The translations under genes and the position numbers were made by a program. Source: Halogeometricum limi (GTDB taxonomy: Archaea; Halobacteriota; Halobacteria; Halobacteriales; Haloferacaceae). From it: a stretch of DNA of 64,000 nt. Positions 46,088 to 53,656 of the stretch are shown here, in pieces. The notes under the pieces were generated by a model. It saw only the letters and a program-made list of their open reading frames with translations. It did not search any database and was not told where the DNA came from. The stretch covers positions 124,001 through 188,000 of the forward strand of contig NZ_FOYS01000004.1 in NCBI RefSeq assembly GCF_900115785.1. The letters are read 5' to 3'. Position 1 is the stretch's first letter. Each line of letters opens with the position of its first letter.

Positions 46088-46510
46088 ATGGAGTACGTGT
46101 ACCCGGTGAGTGGACTGTTCCTCGGCGCGTTTCTCGTCGCCGTGAGCGTGTTCACCGCCTTCGTCTACACCCCGTACACGTCCTCTACGGTCGACTCTCT
46201 CGTTACCGCCTTCACCGGCGTCACCCTGCAACTCGGCGACTTCGTCGCCGTCTCGTCGGCGACGGCCATCCTGTTCGACGTGCTCGCGACACACCTCGGT
46301 CTGACTTACCCGCTTATCGTGCCGTTCCTGTTCGGGTACGTCGTCACCCACGTCACCGTCTACTACTCGTGTCTCCGCATCACCGACGTCCAGAGCGAAC
46401 CGCTGGACCCGGACGTCGACATCCGACAGAACCCGCTGAAACTCGTCGCCCTCTCCATCCCGGGTGCGCTCATCCTCCTCGCGCCGCGGGACCGGGACTC
46501 GACGCGCTGA
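46088..46510 (+). CDS. Four-helix membrane protein of unknown function
   Basis: A 140-residue protein with hydrophobic segments at about 7-27, 37-65, 70-92 and 117-132 and a short charged tail. Thr/Ser/Val-rich helices give no known transporter motif. The start is supported by a TATA box at leaderless spacing. I do not recognise the family. Confidence 0.7.
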   Translation: MEYVYPVSGLFLGAFLVAVSVFTAFVYTPYTSSTVDSLVTAFTGVTLQLGDFVAVSSATAILFDVLATHLGLTYPLIVPFLFGYVVTHVTVYYSCLRITDVQSEPLDPDVDIRQNPLKLVALSIPGALILLAPRDRDSTR

Positions 46511-46854
46511 CGTTCGTTGCTCTTCTTTTCGGGCGAATACCGACGAGCGGAGTATCGCTAAAACGATCGTTTGAGTATACGCCGTGGTTATGTCACCGGG
46601 TTACGTAGCAGAAAACGCGCCGCCGACGGTTCCACGGCAGACGACCGTGGCCGTCCGTGTCGGCCGCCGCCGGTGTCGTTCCCCCTGACGCTTCGCTCCC
46701 CCTCCAACAGACCCGACGGCCCTCCGAACGGCCCCCTCCATCCTCCCCCCCTCGTCGGGTTTTCGCGCCATCCCCCACTCGTTCGTCCCGCTTCCCCGAG
46801 CGTCGCTCGTACGCGCCGGAGCGAACGAACTCCGGAGTCTCTCGCAGTGGCGTC
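46511..46854. other. Intergenic region without supported gene
   Basis: A 344-nt gap between convergent genes. Open frames here have no family character, and codon bias is irregular. No strong hairpin, tRNA fragment or repeat is evident. I see nothing to annotate. Confidence 0.5.
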
Positions 46855-47415
46855 TCAGAACAGGTCGGCGATTCGTCGCCTCGTCGCTTCGAGGTCCGCG
46901 GAGTTGTCGACCACCGCGTGGTCGCGTTCGACCGACTCGAACCGGTCGCGAAATCGGAGGTAGATATCGAAGTCGGCGTCGCTCTCGTCGTCTTCGCGGG
47001 CGCGGATACGCTCTCGAACGACGCTCTCGTCGCACCGGACGCGAACGATGCGGAACGACGAGGCGGCCGCCTCGGCGACGTCTTCCGCGCGCGCTCTGTC
47101 CTCTCGCTTCCGGAACGTCGCGTCGAGGACGGCGTCGGTGCCGTCCCGAACGGCGGCGCGTCCGCGTGCGAACAGTTCGTCGTAGACGGCGCGCCGTTCG
47201 GCCGACGTGTACTCCGGGTCGGCGAACAGTTCCTTCCGGACGACGTCCGTCCGGACCAAGCGCGCGTCGAGTCGGTCGGCCACTCGCTCGGACACCGCTG
47301 TCTTACCGACGCCGGGGAGGCCGCAGACGGCGACCAGTTCGCCCGCATCCGTCGCGGCCTCTCTCCCGTTCGCCGCCCCGTCGTCCGCGTACTCCGTGGT
47401 TCCTCCGCCGTCCAT
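46855..47415 (-). CDS. P-loop kinase (AAA_33/zeta-toxin-like fold)
   Basis: A 186-residue protein. The Walker A GLPGVGKT is at residues 32-39. DRTDVVRKELFA-like sequence (VRTDVVRKELFADPEY), VLDATFRKREDR and a late Arg-rich lid resemble small-molecule kinases of the AAA_33 group and aminoglycoside-phosphotransferase-associated kinases. The substrate is unknown. The frame is open to 47661, but the upstream part overlaps the next promoter region. It is divergent from the PhiH1-like regulator. Confidence 0.78.
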   Translation of the reverse strand: MDGGGTTEYADDGAANGREAATDAGELVAVCGLPGVGKTAVSERVADRLDARLVRTDVVRKELFADPEYTSAERRAVYDELFARGRAAVRDGTDAVLDATFRKREDRARAEDVAEAAASSFRIVRVRCDESVVRERIRAREDDESDADFDIYLRFRDRFESVERDHAVVDNSADLEATRRRIADLF

Positions 47416-47569
47416 GTACCAGGCGTGTCGTCGTCGCACCGGTATTTCAACGTGTGGAAAACGCGGCCGAATCGGCCCGCCGGTCGCTCTCGAAATTAAT
47501 TTCACGTAACCAAATCGTCGAAAAGATACTTCCCCCTGGAGCAATACCCAACTAGACGAGTGATTCAAA

Positions 47570-47890
47570 GTGGAACTTCGTCCGACTGATTTCATGATTC
47601 TCGACCGGTTGCGCGAGGGCCGGAACGTCGGTGCGAACCTCGCGATCGAACTCGACCGCAATCGCGGCTACATCAACAACCAGCTGTCGAAACTCGCGAC
47701 GCTGGAACTGGTCCGCCGCGTCGGCCCGAGCGAGAACGGCGGGCTGTACGAACTCACCGACCGAGGTGACGCCGCGGTCACCTACCGAGAGATGTACAAA
47801 GACGAGTCAGTCGATTTCGCGGCGCTGCTCAACAGCGAGTTGAACACGTCCGAGAGTCCTGAGACGAACGCGGAAGCTGCAGAAGAGTAG
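47570..47890 (+). CDS. PhiH1-repressor-like winged-helix protein
   Basis: A 106-residue protein with a GTG start. Residues 1-75 are a winged helix (MELRPTDFMILDRLREGRNV through GLYELTDRGDAAV) of the type found in the phiH1 repressor and many haloarchaeal regulators, followed by an acidic tail. There is no other sign of a provirus nearby, so this is probably a chromosomal regulator. Confidence 0.83.
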   Translation: MELRPTDFMILDRLREGRNVGANLAIELDRNRGYINNQLSKLATLELVRRVGPSENGGLYELTDRGDAAVTYREMYKDESVDFAALLNSELNTSESPETNAEAAEE

Positions 47891-47924
47891 GAAGTGAACT
47901 CTCTCCTCTCGCGACCGGCGCTCT

Positions 47925-48149
47925 TCAGTTAATCTCGAACTCGCCCGTGTGGTTGAGAGTTACCTCGTAGCCCGCGTAGTGGAATCGAACCGACCCCTCG
48001 TGAAAGGGTGCGTTAGGGTGCCCGAACAGTTTGTCTAGTGACTCTGTATCGACGCAGTCCTCCAACGGCGGAAGCTCGAACGGTTCGACACCTTCCAGTC
48101 GTGAGATTTCGGTCACGAGTTGGATACTGAGGGGTGCCTGGGGTGCCAT
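47925..48149 (-). CDS. HalOD1 output domain protein
   Basis: A 74-residue protein consisting of a HalOD1 domain: ISRLEGVEPFELPPLEDCVD, SLDKLF and the final VRFHYAGYEVTLNHTGEFEI strand pair. HalOD1 is a haloarchaeal output or partner domain of unknown biochemical action. It is convergent with the winged-helix gene. Confidence 0.85.
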   Translation of the reverse strand: MAPQAPLSIQLVTEISRLEGVEPFELPPLEDCVDTESLDKLFGHPNAPFHEGSVRFHYAGYEVTLNHTGEFEIN

Positions 48150-48267
48150 CGCTCGTTCACAGTTGGCACCGCCAGGGTAAAAGAAATGCCCGATTGTGTA
48201 ACTGGTCGTGCGCTGTCAGTTTTTCTCGGAAGGCAGGCCTCGGACGAACCGCCCGTCTCGAACAGGA

Positions 48268-48290
48268 GAGCCAGGGGCGGAATGTCGAAC
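48268..48290 (-). repeat. Decayed tRNA-Thr 3' end, distal copy
   Basis: GAGCCAGGGGCGG (48268-48280) equals the discriminator-side and acceptor/T-stem of tRNA-Thr. The following ten bases are a degenerate T-loop. It lies about 204 nt from the real tRNA 3' end. Confidence 0.75.
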
Positions 48291-48319
48291 CACGGTCGCT
48301 CACTTCGTTCGCTCCCTGA

Positions 48320-48379
48320 TTCGAATCCCTCGTACGTACTTCGTCCTCACTGACGTTCGGACAGAAGAGCCAGGGGCGG
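48320..48379 (-). repeat. Perfect 60-bp direct repeat, copy 1
   Basis: Identical to 48424-48483 at a period of 104 bp. It ends within the tRNA-Thr-derived block GAGCCAGGGGCGG (48367-48379). The T-loop that follows (to about 48390) is degenerate. Confidence 0.9.
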
Positions 48380-48423
48380 AATGTCGAACCGTGCCGAGAC
48401 TCGCTACGCTCGCCTCGTCGGGT

Positions 48424-48483
48424 TTCGAATCCCTCGTACGTACTTCGTCCTCACTGACGTTCGGACAGAAGAGCCAGGGGCGG
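48424..48483 (-). repeat. Perfect 60-bp direct repeat, copy 2 (includes the functional tRNA-Thr 3' end)
   Basis: The last 12 bases belong to the functional tRNA-Thr (acceptor strand and part of the T-stem). The first 48 are downstream flank that has been duplicated together with the tRNA end. Confidence 0.9.
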
Positions 48484-48545
48484 GATTCGAACCCGCGAAG
48501 TCTCGATTACAAGTCGAGTGCATGAACCGCCCATGCTCCCCTGGC
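48472..48545 (-). tRNA. tRNA-Thr (anticodon UGU)
   Basis: A 74-nt tRNA with acceptor GCCAGGG/CCCTGGC (48539-48545 with 48473-48479), discriminator U, D-stem GCAT/ATGC, anticodon loop CTTGTAA giving UGU, and a perfect T-arm GCGGG, TTCGAAT, CCCGC. Position 8 reads G, and position 14 also reads G, instead of the near-universal U8-A14 pair. CCA is not encoded. It lies 14 nt from the GNAT gene stop on the same strand. Confidence 0.93.
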
Positions 48546-48559
48546 GCGACTTCGAGTAG

Positions 48560-49063
48560 TCAGTCCTCCTTTGAGTGTGTATCGCTTTCGACCGCTTTCT
48601 CGAACTCCACTCGGTGGACGGCGTAGCCGTGGCGGGCGTAGAACCGTCGCGCGTGTTCGTTCTGTGCCATCGCTTCGAGTGTGATTCGCGTCGCGCCCGC
48701 GCGCGAGAGCGCCGCCTCTGCAGTTTCGAGCAGCCTCGACCCGACACCGACCCCCCGGAACGCCGGTTCGACGTACAGATTTCTGACGACGCCGCGCGTC
48801 TCGTCCTGAGCGAAGTCGCCGTGTTCCAGTCCGTACATGACGAAGCCGACGACGCCCTCGTCCGTCCGCGCGACCCGAACGCCGTCGGTGATGACGTGCC
48901 GAGCCATCGCCTCGCGGATTCGGTCGCGGTTCTCCTCGGCCCGGAGGTGAGACCGATACGACCGCTGGTCGGCCGCGAGTGCAACCCAGAGGTCGGCGAG
49001 GACGTCGACCTCGTCCGTATCGACGCGGCAGATACGAACCGAACGCTCGTCGGCGTCGTCCAT
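48560..49063 (-). CDS. GNAT family N-acetyltransferase
   Basis: A 167-residue GNAT. Motif A is VRNLYVEPAFRGVGVGSRLLE with the acetyl-CoA pyrophosphate loop RGVGVG. NEHARRFYARHGYAVHRVEF is motif B. Substrate unknown (protein N-terminus, amine or antibiotic types are all possible). MDDADERSVRICRV at 49063 is preferred over the longer frame to 49198, which is not family-like. It is divergent from livH. Confidence 0.88.
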   Translation of the reverse strand: MDDADERSVRICRVDTDEVDVLADLWVALAADQRSYRSHLRAEENRDRIREAMARHVITDGVRVARTDEGVVGFVMYGLEHGDFAQDETRGVVRNLYVEPAFRGVGVGSRLLETAEAALSRAGATRITLEAMAQNEHARRFYARHGYAVHRVEFEKAVESDTHSKED

Positions 49064-49272
49064 TGTCGTCTCTTCGGCGTCGGACGCGAAAGAACTACTC
49101 CCCCGACTCGTGGCGGGGCCGACACCTCTCACAGGTCCGTCTCGATGTCTGTCGGTGGGCAACAGTGCCCACATGTGTCTATTCCGTTCAATATCCACGT
49201 TGAGACTTTCCGACTGATGAAGAAAGACTTATCATCGTTTCACGTCCGCAAATACCGTGAGGATAGTTATCA

Positions 49273-50379
49273 ATGGGTATCGCTGAGACTTATTCACGCG
49301 GTCGCCGATTCGCAGTCGACAGACCGGGAGCGATTCTACTCGTCCTCGTGGCGGTTCTCCTGTTCGGAGACCTCCTCGTTGGACTCGCTACCGGGCGGAC
49401 TGCGTTCAGTGAGGTCGGGTCGCTACTGTGGGACGGCCTGATGCGTGGATTGGTAATCGGTTTGGCAGGTATCGGACTCTCGATGACGTACAGTATCCTG
49501 AACTTCGCGAACTTCGCGCACGGCGACTACATCACCGCCGGAGCGTTCTCCGGGTGGGCGACGACGTACCTCTTCGCCGGACTCGGACGCGCCGACATCG
49601 GGTCGCTGTTGCTCGTCGGCGCCGGTGGGTCGGTGTTCGGCGGGGCACTCGGCATCGGCATCACGGGGACGCCGTTCGCGGTCATCGCCGGTCTCGTCGT
49701 CGCCGGCGTGTTCGCCATCGCGCTCTCGTTGGCGGTCGACCGCGTCATCTTCCGCCCGATTCGCGACCAGGACGGAATCACCCTTCTCATCACCAGTATC
49801 GGTGTCGCGTTCGCACTCCGGTACATGATGCAGTTCGTGTTCGGGTCCGACGTCCGCGGGACGACGGCCCAACCGCCGTCGCTCTCGCTGTACTTCGTCG
49901 ACGGCGCGATTCGCATCAACATGCACGACCTGACGCTCGTGGTCGTCGCTGGCGGACTGATGCTCGGCGTTCACCTTCTGCTTCAACGGACGAAACTCGG
50001 GAAGGCGATGCGCGCGATGGCCGACAACGAGGACCTCGCACGCGTGACCGGCATCCCGACGGAGCGAGTCGTTCGTTCGGTGTGGATCATCGGCGGTGGC
50101 CTCACCGGCGTCGCCGGCTACATGTTCGTCCTCTGGAAGGGGACGCTCGGGTTCAACGACGGATGGCTCCTGCTGCTTCTCATCTTCGCGGCGGTCATCC
50201 TCGGCGGTATCGGCTCCATCTACGGCGCAATCGCCGGCGGCCTCGTCATCGGATTGACGGCGTCGCTGTCGGTGCTCTGGATCCCCTCGGCGTTCGCCCG
50301 CGCGGCGGCGTTCGTCGTGATGATCCTCATCCTGCTCGTGAAACCGTCCGGCCTGTTCAGTGGGAGGGCGACCGCATGA
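49273..50379 (+). CDS. livH: Branched-chain amino acid ABC transporter permease LivH
   Basis: A 368-residue membrane protein. The LivH family signature region GLMRGLVIGLAGIGLSMTYS and FANFAHGDYITAGAF are present, and the cytoplasmic coupling loop is RTKLGKAMRAMADNEDLARVTGI. It imports leucine, isoleucine, valine or related substrates together with LivM, LivG and LivF. The start ATG is at 49273. The end overlaps livM by 4 nt. Confidence 0.93.
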   Translation: MGIAETYSRGRRFAVDRPGAILLVLVAVLLFGDLLVGLATGRTAFSEVGSLLWDGLMRGLVIGLAGIGLSMTYSILNFANFAHGDYITAGAFSGWATTYLFAGLGRADIGSLLLVGAGGSVFGGALGIGITGTPFAVIAGLVVAGVFAIALSLAVDRVIFRPIRDQDGITLLITSIGVAFALRYMMQFVFGSDVRGTTAQPPSLSLYFVDGAIRINMHDLTLVVVAGGLMLGVHLLLQRTKLGKAMRAMADNEDLARVTGIPTERVVRSVWIIGGGLTGVAGYMFVLWKGTLGFNDGWLLLLLIFAAVILGGIGSIYGAIAGGLVIGLTASLSVLWIPSAFARAAAFVVMILILLVKPSGLFSGRATA

Positions 50380-51749
50380 GCGTCAGAGAAGACCTCGCCG
50401 ACCGGATGCCGGGCGGCGACGCGGGACTCATCGTCGCCGTCCTGTTGGTGACGTACGCCGCGTACGTCCTCGTCGGCGTCGGACTCGGCTACTCGCTCCG
50501 CGGGCAACTCAACACCATCGCGGTGTTGACGTTCTACATCGGTGTCTTCGCCATGCTGGCGCTCGCGTTGAACCTCCACTGGGGCTACACGGGGCTGTTC
50601 AACATCGGTATCGTCGGCTTCATGGCCGTCGGCGTGTACGTGATGGCGCTGTTCACGAAGCCCATCTACACGCCCGGCGGCGCGGCGCAGGTGGGAGGTC
50701 TCGGCCTCCCGCTCATCGTCGGTATCGTCGCCGGGATGGCCGCGGCGGCGCTTCTCGGACTCGTCGTCGCCCTCCCGGCGCTCAGACTCCGGGCGGACTA
50801 CCTCGCCATCGTCACCATCGCGATGTCCGAAATCGTCCGTTTCAGCTTCCTGTCGAGCGACCTCCAGCAGTTCCAGATGTTCGGGAACCGCGTCGGGTTC
50901 GGCGGCGGGTCGGGGCTCATCCTCGACTTCACCGACCCCCTGCAGGCACTGTTCCAGTCGGTCGGCCTCTGGGGCGCCTACCTCGGGTTCGTAGACGCCT
51001 TCAAAGCAATCGTCCCGACCAACCCGAAACCGGTCGTCGACGGCCTCGTCTACGGCCTGTTCTTGCTCCTGTTCGTTGCGGCGTACTACTGGCTGCTGAA
51101 GCGGACCGGCGAGTCGCCGTTCGGTCGCGTCCTCAAAGCGATTCGCGAGGACGAGGACGTCGCGAACTCGCTCGGCAAGGACACGAACCAGTTCAAGATC
51201 AAGTCGTTCATGCTCGGGTGCGCGCTGATGGGGCTGGCGGGCATCTTCTGGCTCATGACGCAGGGCGCGGTGACGCCGAACTTCTTCCGTCCGCGGGTGA
51301 CGTTCTTCGTCTGGATCGCGCTCATCATCGGCGGCGCGGGGTCGAACACCGGGAGCGTCCTCGGCGGGGCCGTCTTCGCGGCGGTGCTCTACCAGGGACC
51401 GCGGTACTTCAAGAACCTCGTCGACACGGTGCTTCCCGCGGCGGACGCACCCAGTAGCTTCGGTCCGGCCATCGCACCGCTCATCTCGAATCTCAACCCG
51501 GCACCGATGTTCTTCTACACCGTCGACAGCATCCGACAACTGCAACTCGTCGTCATGGGTCTCGTGCTCATCTGGTTGATGCACAACCGACCCGAAGGGA
51601 TGCTCGGACACAGAAAGGAGACGGCTGCGGGAATCCCGCTGACGGCGGCGCACGCGCGCGCCGCCGCGACGGACGGCGGGACGGCGAAGAACGCGGCGAA
51701 CGACGCGGCGGACGACGCCGCGACGGCGGGAGGTGACTCCGATGAGTGA
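50376..51749 (+). CDS. livM: Branched-chain amino acid ABC transporter permease LivM
   Basis: A 457-residue membrane protein with ten or so helices. NLHWGYTGLFNIGIVGFMAVGVYVM and the coupling-loop GRVLKAIREDEDVANSLGKD segment are typical. The last 40 residues are a hydrophilic Ala/Asp/Gly-rich cytoplasmic tail. Coupled to livH by an ATGA overlap, and overlaps livG by 8 nt. Confidence 0.93.
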   Translation: MSVREDLADRMPGGDAGLIVAVLLVTYAAYVLVGVGLGYSLRGQLNTIAVLTFYIGVFAMLALALNLHWGYTGLFNIGIVGFMAVGVYVMALFTKPIYTPGGAAQVGGLGLPLIVGIVAGMAAAALLGLVVALPALRLRADYLAIVTIAMSEIVRFSFLSSDLQQFQMFGNRVGFGGGSGLILDFTDPLQALFQSVGLWGAYLGFVDAFKAIVPTNPKPVVDGLVYGLFLLLFVAAYYWLLKRTGESPFGRVLKAIREDEDVANSLGKDTNQFKIKSFMLGCALMGLAGIFWLMTQGAVTPNFFRPRVTFFVWIALIIGGAGSNTGSVLGGAVFAAVLYQGPRYFKNLVDTVLPAADAPSSFGPAIAPLISNLNPAPMFFYTVDSIRQLQLVVMGLVLIWLMHNRPEGMLGHRKETAAGIPLTAAHARAAATDGGTAKNAANDAADDAATAGGDSDE

Positions 51750-52599
51750 GACAGATTCGAATCCAGAGACGGAGACGGAGGCGTTCGGATCGGCACCGAT
51801 AGACACCTCGTCCGGTCCCGACACCACGGCGGAGTTCCCGCTTCAAGTCGACGGGCTACGCAAGTCGTTCGGCGGTATCACCGCCGTCGACGGCGCGACG
51901 TTCCAAGTCGAGAGCGGGACGCTCACCGGACTCATCGGCCCGAACGGGGCCGGGAAGTCGACGACGTTCAACCTCATCACCGGGATGCTCAAACCCGACA
52001 CGGGGACGGTGACGTTCAACGACGAGGACATCACCGGGATGGAACCGCACGAGATAGCCAACAAAGGCCTCGTGCGGACGTTCCAAATCGCCCGCGAACT
52101 CGAAGACATGACCGTCCTGGAGAACATGATGCTCGCTCCGAAACACCAGCGAGGGGAGAAACTCTGGCGGTCGGTGCTCCCCGGCGTCCGGGGCGAGGTC
52201 ATCGAACAGGAAGAGGAGTTGCTCGAACGCGTCTGGGAGGTGTTGGAGTTCTTCGAGATAGACCACATCGCCGAAGAGTACGCGGGCAACCTCTCGGGCG
52301 GTCAAAGAAAACTGTTGGAGATGGCTCGGGCGCTTCTCACCGACCCGGACATGCTCCTCTTGGACGAACCGTTCGCGGGGGTCAACCCCTCGCTGGAGAA
52401 GCGCTTGCTCACGCACATCCACGAACTGCGAGAACAGGGCTACACCTTCCTCCTCGTCGAACACGACATGGACCTCATCATGGAGAACTGCGAACACGTC
52501 ATCGTCCTCCACCAGGGGCGCGTCCTCACCGAGGGCACCCCAGCGGACATCAAGTCGAACGAAGAGGTCATCGAAGCCTACCTCGGAGGCAACGTATGA
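51742..52599 (+). CDS. livG: Branched-chain amino acid ABC transporter ATP-binding protein LivG
   Basis: A 285-residue ATPase. Walker A GPNGAGKST is at about residues 72-80, the ABC signature NLSGGQRKLLE and Walker B MLLLDEPFAGV follow, and the His switch is in LLVEHDMDLI. About 38 hydrophilic residues precede the core. ATG at 51742 is chosen, with a GTG at 51733 possible. It overlaps livF by 4 nt. Confidence 0.94.
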   Translation: MSETDSNPETETEAFGSAPIDTSSGPDTTAEFPLQVDGLRKSFGGITAVDGATFQVESGTLTGLIGPNGAGKSTTFNLITGMLKPDTGTVTFNDEDITGMEPHEIANKGLVRTFQIARELEDMTVLENMMLAPKHQRGEKLWRSVLPGVRGEVIEQEEELLERVWEVLEFFEIDHIAEEYAGNLSGGQRKLLEMARALLTDPDMLLLDEPFAGVNPSLEKRLLTHIHELREQGYTFLLVEHDMDLIMENCEHVIVLHQGRVLTEGTPADIKSNEEVIEAYLGGNV

Positions 52600-53369
52600 G
52601 CTCAGACGCCACGGACGCGAACGACGTGACCGCCGCGACGGACTCCACGCCCGACGTGGCCGGCGACGAACTCCTCCGCGTCCGCAACCTCGACGCGGGG
52701 TACGGCGACTTACAGATTCTCACCGACGTGGACATGGACGTCCACGACGGCGAGTACGTCACCATCGTCGGCCCGAACGGCGCGGGCAAGTCCACGCTGA
52801 TGAAGTCCGTCTTCGGCCTCACCGCGCACATGGGCGGGACGGTCACGTTCGAAGGCGAAGACATCACGGGACTCCGCCCCGAAGAGATAATCCACGAGGG
52901 TATCGGCTACGTCCCGCAGAACGACAACGTGTTCGCGACGCTCACCGTCCAGGAGAACCTGGAGATGGGCGCGTACATCTTAGACGACGTTCCGCAGGAC
53001 GCCCTCGACATGGTGTTCGACCGATTCCCCATCCTGCGAGAGCGGAGAGACCAGAAGGCGGGAACGATGTCCGGCGGGCAACAGCAGATGCTCGCGATGG
53101 GTCGCGCGTTGATGCTCGACCCCTCGTTGCTCCTCTTGGACGAACCGTCGGCGGGACTGGCCCCCGACTTAGTCGAGGAGATGTTCGACAAGATAGACGA
53201 GATAAACGACGCGGGGACGGCCATCCTCATGGTCGAACAGAACGCCAAGGAGGCGCTTCGGCGCTGTGACCGCGGCTACGTCCTCGCGAACGGCGAGAAC
53301 CGCTACGTCGACTCCGGCGACAAACTCCTGAACGACGAACAGGTCCGACGGGACTTCCTCGGCGGATAG
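52596..53369 (+). CDS. livF: Branched-chain amino acid ABC transporter ATP-binding protein LivF
   Basis: A 257-residue ATPase with Walker A GPNGAGKST, signature TMSGGQQQMLAMGRALM and Walker B LLLLDEPSAGLAPDL. It forms the ATPase heterodimer with LivG. It is the last gene of the livHMGF operon. The binding protein is encoded convergently 288 nt downstream. Confidence 0.94.
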   Translation: MSSDATDANDVTAATDSTPDVAGDELLRVRNLDAGYGDLQILTDVDMDVHDGEYVTIVGPNGAGKSTLMKSVFGLTAHMGGTVTFEGEDITGLRPEEIIHEGIGYVPQNDNVFATLTVQENLEMGAYILDDVPQDALDMVFDRFPILRERRDQKAGTMSGGQQQMLAMGRALMLDPSLLLLDEPSAGLAPDLVEEMFDKIDEINDAGTAILMVEQNAKEALRRCDRGYVLANGENRYVDSGDKLLNDEQVRRDFLGG

Positions 53370-53656
53370 TCGCCGCTCGTCACGCTTTTTTTGGTTTCGT
53401 CGCAGACGTACTGCGTCGTAGCGACGAGCGGTAGCGTCCGCATTTCGTGGTCGGTCTCCGACCCGGTTCATGACCGAGCGTCGTCGTCGCCATCGACCAG
53501 ACGGCCACAGACGGCGACGAACGACGACTCGACGTCGCGAGGAGGACGCGGTGCTTCGTGGAGTACTCTCATCGGTGAGACAGTGAGCGCTTTCTGCTCG
53601 TCGGTATCGCCGCCGCTCCTCGGGTAGTCGAAAAGAAAATCGGAGTCGTAGTCGGC

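Larger units (their letters stand above)
48150..48471. other. Intergenic region with tRNA-derived tandem repeats
   Basis: A 322-nt region upstream of the HalOD1 gene and beyond the tRNA-Thr 3' end. It has a probable HalOD1 promoter (minus-strand TTCTTTTACC near 48177) and two partial tRNA-Thr 3' ends (48268 and 48367). Part of it is an exact 60-bp duplicate. Open frames running through it are only repeat translations. Confidence 0.6.

Noticed and set aside
46855-47415. Zeta toxin of a toxin-antitoxin pair
   Set aside because: It has only a generic P-loop kinase look, with no adjacent small antitoxin on the same strand.
47570-47890. Provirus marker (PhiH1-type repressor)
   Set aside because: No integrase, capsid, terminase or replication gene is near. 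This regulator type is common on haloarchaeal chromosomes.
48268-48483. CRISPR-like array
   Set aside because: There are only two or three units, derived from a tRNA end, with no spacer diversity and no cas genes.
48134-48626. Several open frames through the tRNA-Thr repeats
   Set aside because: They are translations of tandem non-coding repeats and the tRNA itself, giving repeated peptides such as RIPRTYFVLTDVRTEEPGA.
53370-53656. Small plus-strand gene after livF (78 codons)
   Set aside because: No family character, irregular composition and overlap with a minus shadow frame. The gap is treated as non-coding.
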